DNA of 7,533 nt from an uncultured Campylobacter sp. (GTDB taxonomy: Bacteria; Campylobacterota; Campylobacteria; Campylobacterales; Campylobacteraceae): the NCBI RefSeq assembly GCF_938045595.1, contig NZ_CALIBB010000238.1, positions 1 to 7,533 on the forward strand, given 5' to 3'. This document shows positions 6,642 through 7,533 of this stretch, one piece after another. A model generated the notes under the pieces. It did not search any database. It was given only the letters and a program-made list of their open reading frames with translations, and was not told where the DNA came from. The position numbers were made by a program, and so were the translations under genes. Position 1 is the stretch's first letter. Every line of letters starts with the position of its first letter.

Positions 6642-6776
6642 TTAAGCTTCGTTTAAATCTGACAGATTTTTATTAAATTGACAAGGGAGAGAGCAAAAGC
6701 TCGCTGCGCTGGCGCTTAGCTCGCTTTTGCTCTTCGGTTGTCCCTTACATAATGAGCCGTATATCTCTACACACAT
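6642..6776 (-). CDS. Possible 44-residue ORF filling the secretin-rep gap
   Basis: An open frame starts one base after the secretin stop (TAA-G-ATG) and ends one base before the rep start (TAA-A-ATG), so it spans the intergenic region almost exactly. A GAGG sequence in the end of the secretin gene lies nine bases before its ATG. The peptide has five cysteines and a Ser/Ala/Lys-rich middle, with no signal peptide, membrane segment or recognised family. Its middle coincides with the long hairpin, so it may simply be an open frame across structured non-coding DNA. Filamentous phages do encode very small proteins, so it deserves listing. Confidence 0.25.
   Translation of the reverse strand: MCVEIYGSLCKGQPKSKSELSASAASFCSLPCQFNKNLSDLNEA
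6655..6669. repeat. Short palindrome just upstream of rep
   Basis: AAATCT (6655-6660), GAC, AGATTT (6664-6669) is a perfect 6-bp inverted repeat, 15 bases before the rep ATG. Candidate roles are an operator for rep autoregulation or part of the nicking origin. Neither is proven by sequence alone. Confidence 0.45.
6683..6746. repeat. Long stem-loop in the secretin-rep intergenic region (candidate phage origin or packaging signal)
   Basis: AGAGCAAAAGC (6690-6700) pairs perfectly with GCTTTTGCTCT (6723-6733). The stem continues outside a lopsided bulge (1 versus 7 bases) with AAGGGA (6683-6688) and TCCCTT (6741-6746). The 22-base loop contains a small GCG-CTGG-CGC hairpin (6706-6715), and an 8-base direct repeat AGCTCGCT sits at 6698 and 6718. 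No T-run flanks either side, so it is not a simple terminator. In M13-type phages the region between secretin and Rep genes holds the packaging hairpin and both origins, making that the leading interpretation. Confidence 0.6.
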
Positions 6777-6777
6777 C

Positions 6778-7533
6778 TTAATTTACCTCTATCGTAAGAG
6801 TAATAATGCTAGTGCTTTTATAGTTCTGCTCGATAGAGAAAAGATATTTTAAAATAGGTATGTCTTTGAGTAGCGGCACGCCGTTGCGTTTTGAATAGGC
6901 AACGTCTTTGTTAATTCCGCTTAAAACGAGAAGTTCGCCCCGCTTAAGGCTATAGTTAGACTTAAGCTCCTTTTTACTCGTGCGCGGCGTGAGGGTGTTT
7001 TGTGAATCGAGCAAGTCTTCAACGATTAGATCGAGACTGAAATCAACGTTTGAATTCTGAAGCACAACCGGGCGAATTTTGATTTTTAGGCCGACGTCTT
7101 TATACTCGTAGCTGTTTTGAGTGGCGGTGCCGTTTTGTGTATAGGTGCTGGTGTTCGTTAGATAAGGCACGTTTTCGACGGATGAAAAATAAACCTCGGC
7201 GCCGCTCTTGGCAACCAGAAACGGACTTTGCTTTATGGTAGTTACGCCGTTTTGCTGAAGCAGGCTAAGAACTCCGTAAAAGCCCCGTTTTTTTGTAGTT
7301 ACTACGTTTGTCTCGGCGCTATAAGGCATAGTAATAAGATTTATGAAATAGTTTAGATCGGAGCGGGTCACGATGTCGCCTAAAGAATTTAGATGCGAGC
7401 CTATATCTTTATAGTCATTCGTATTGGTCTCAAGTATGGTGAGCTTAAAATTCACCTGCTCGAGCTTTTTATCACTGCGCTGTACGAAATCTATTATGTC
7501 GTTATATTCGTCATATTTTTCCCTTTTTACTGC
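6778..7533 (-). CDS. Secretin, phage pIV-like (5' end beyond window)
   Basis: The outer-membrane channel through which filamentous phage exits, or the homologous host secretin it borrows. The visible 251 residues are the C-terminal part. EYKDVGLKIKIRPVV (143-157 of the visible part) and VPLLKDIPILKYLFS (219-233) are the two hallmark blocks of the secretin barrel domain, and the protein ends shortly after the final strand (TLTIEVN). The frame stays open to the window edge. A GTG at 7453-7455 could be mistaken for a start, but 26 more sense codons precede it (FVQRSDKKLEQ type sequence, matching the lead-in of the secretin N-domain), so the gene is truncated by the window and not short. It is the first visible gene of the phage transcript and is followed by the structured intergenic region. 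Confidence 0.9.
   Translation of the reverse strand, partial: AVKREKYDEYNDIIDFVQRSDKKLEQVNFKLTILETNTNDYKDIGSHLNSLGDIVTRSDLNYFINLITMPYSAETNVVTTKKRGFYGVLSLLQQNGVTTIKQSPFLVAKSGAEVYFSSVENVPYLTNTSTYTQNGTATQNSYEYKDVGLKIKIRPVVLQNSNVDFSLDLIVEDLLDSQNTLTPRTSKKELKSNYSLKRGELLVLSGINKDVAYSKRNGVPLLKDIPILKYLFSIEQNYKSTSIITLTIEVN

Larger units (their letters stand above)
3481..7533 (-). mobile_element. Inovirus-like (filamentous phage) prophage, one end
   Basis: All genes here are on the - strand and form a phage set: secretin, HUH Rep, PP-loop protein and tyrosine integrase, ending at a tRNA. The order secretin - structured intergenic region - Rep matches the gene IV - origin - gene II order of M13-type phages. 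Most coding sequence is AT-richer than aguAB. The left boundary is somewhere between 3455 and 3587. The element continues past the right edge, where coat proteins and a pI/Zot-like ATPase are expected. Zot-encoding filamentous prophages are known from Campylobacter (for example C. concisus), which fits. A plasmid-like integrative element is a less likely alternative because of the secretin. Confidence 0.82.

Noticed and set aside
6683..6746. Long hairpin as an ordinary intrinsic terminator of the secretin gene
   Set aside because: Neither strand has a T-run directly after the stem, and the bulged, two-part stem with a structured loop is unlike the compact terminators elsewhere in this window.
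6778..7455. Complete 225-residue CDS starting at the GTG near 7455
   Set aside because: The frame is open for another 26 codons to the window edge, and those codons continue secretin-like sequence, so the GTG is an internal valine codon of a truncated gene.
3481..7533. CRISPR array or toxin-antitoxin pair in the phage region
   Set aside because: No regularly spaced direct repeats are present, and none of the phage genes resembles a toxin or antitoxin family.

Overview
The window looks like a Campylobacter-type (Campylobacterota) chromosome. Evidence: TATAAT -10 boxes behind T-rich tracts, heavy use of AAATTT words, CCA-encoded tRNAs, and an aguA-aguB agmatine pathway of the kind found in this group. 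The G/C-ending codons of the first two genes suggest one of the higher-GC oral species (C. gracilis, C. showae, C. rectus type) rather than C. jejuni. That species guess is inference.

Positions 1-2432 are core chromosome on the + strand. A tRNA-Arg with the unusual anticodon GCG (75-151) is followed by aguA (agmatine deiminase, 216-1208) and aguB (N-carbamoylputrescine amidase, 1229-2419). Together the two enzymes convert agmatine to putrescine. AguB is about 100 residues longer than usual because of a low-complexity in-frame insert between two conserved blocks.

Positions 2433-3165 hold a stand-alone type IV pilin-like gene (2697-3110). It has its own near-perfect sigma70 promoter, a leader hairpin and a strong intrinsic terminator, and its codon usage differs sharply from aguAB. 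Positions 3250-3585 hold a two-tRNA transcription unit, tRNA-Gln(TTG) and initiator tRNA-fMet(CAT), with promoter and terminator.

From about 3481 to the right edge everything lies on the - strand and reads as one end of an integrated filamentous phage (inovirus-like prophage). In transcription order it contains: a truncated secretin (pIV-like, running off the window at 7533); a 137-bp intergenic region with a long hairpin and a possible 44-codon ORF; an HUH replication initiator with paired tyrosines; a PP-loop ATPase of the PAPS-reductase-like superfamily; and a tyrosine integrase whose 3' end faces the tRNA-fMet gene. Secretin - structured intergenic region - Rep is the same order as gene IV - origin/packaging region - gene II in M13-type phages. 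The coat proteins and the pI/Zot-like assembly ATPase would be expected beyond 7533.

The most interesting elements are the PP-loop protein carried between Rep and integrase, the structured Rep-proximal intergenic region, the use of the initiator tRNA gene as likely attachment site, and the AguB insert.
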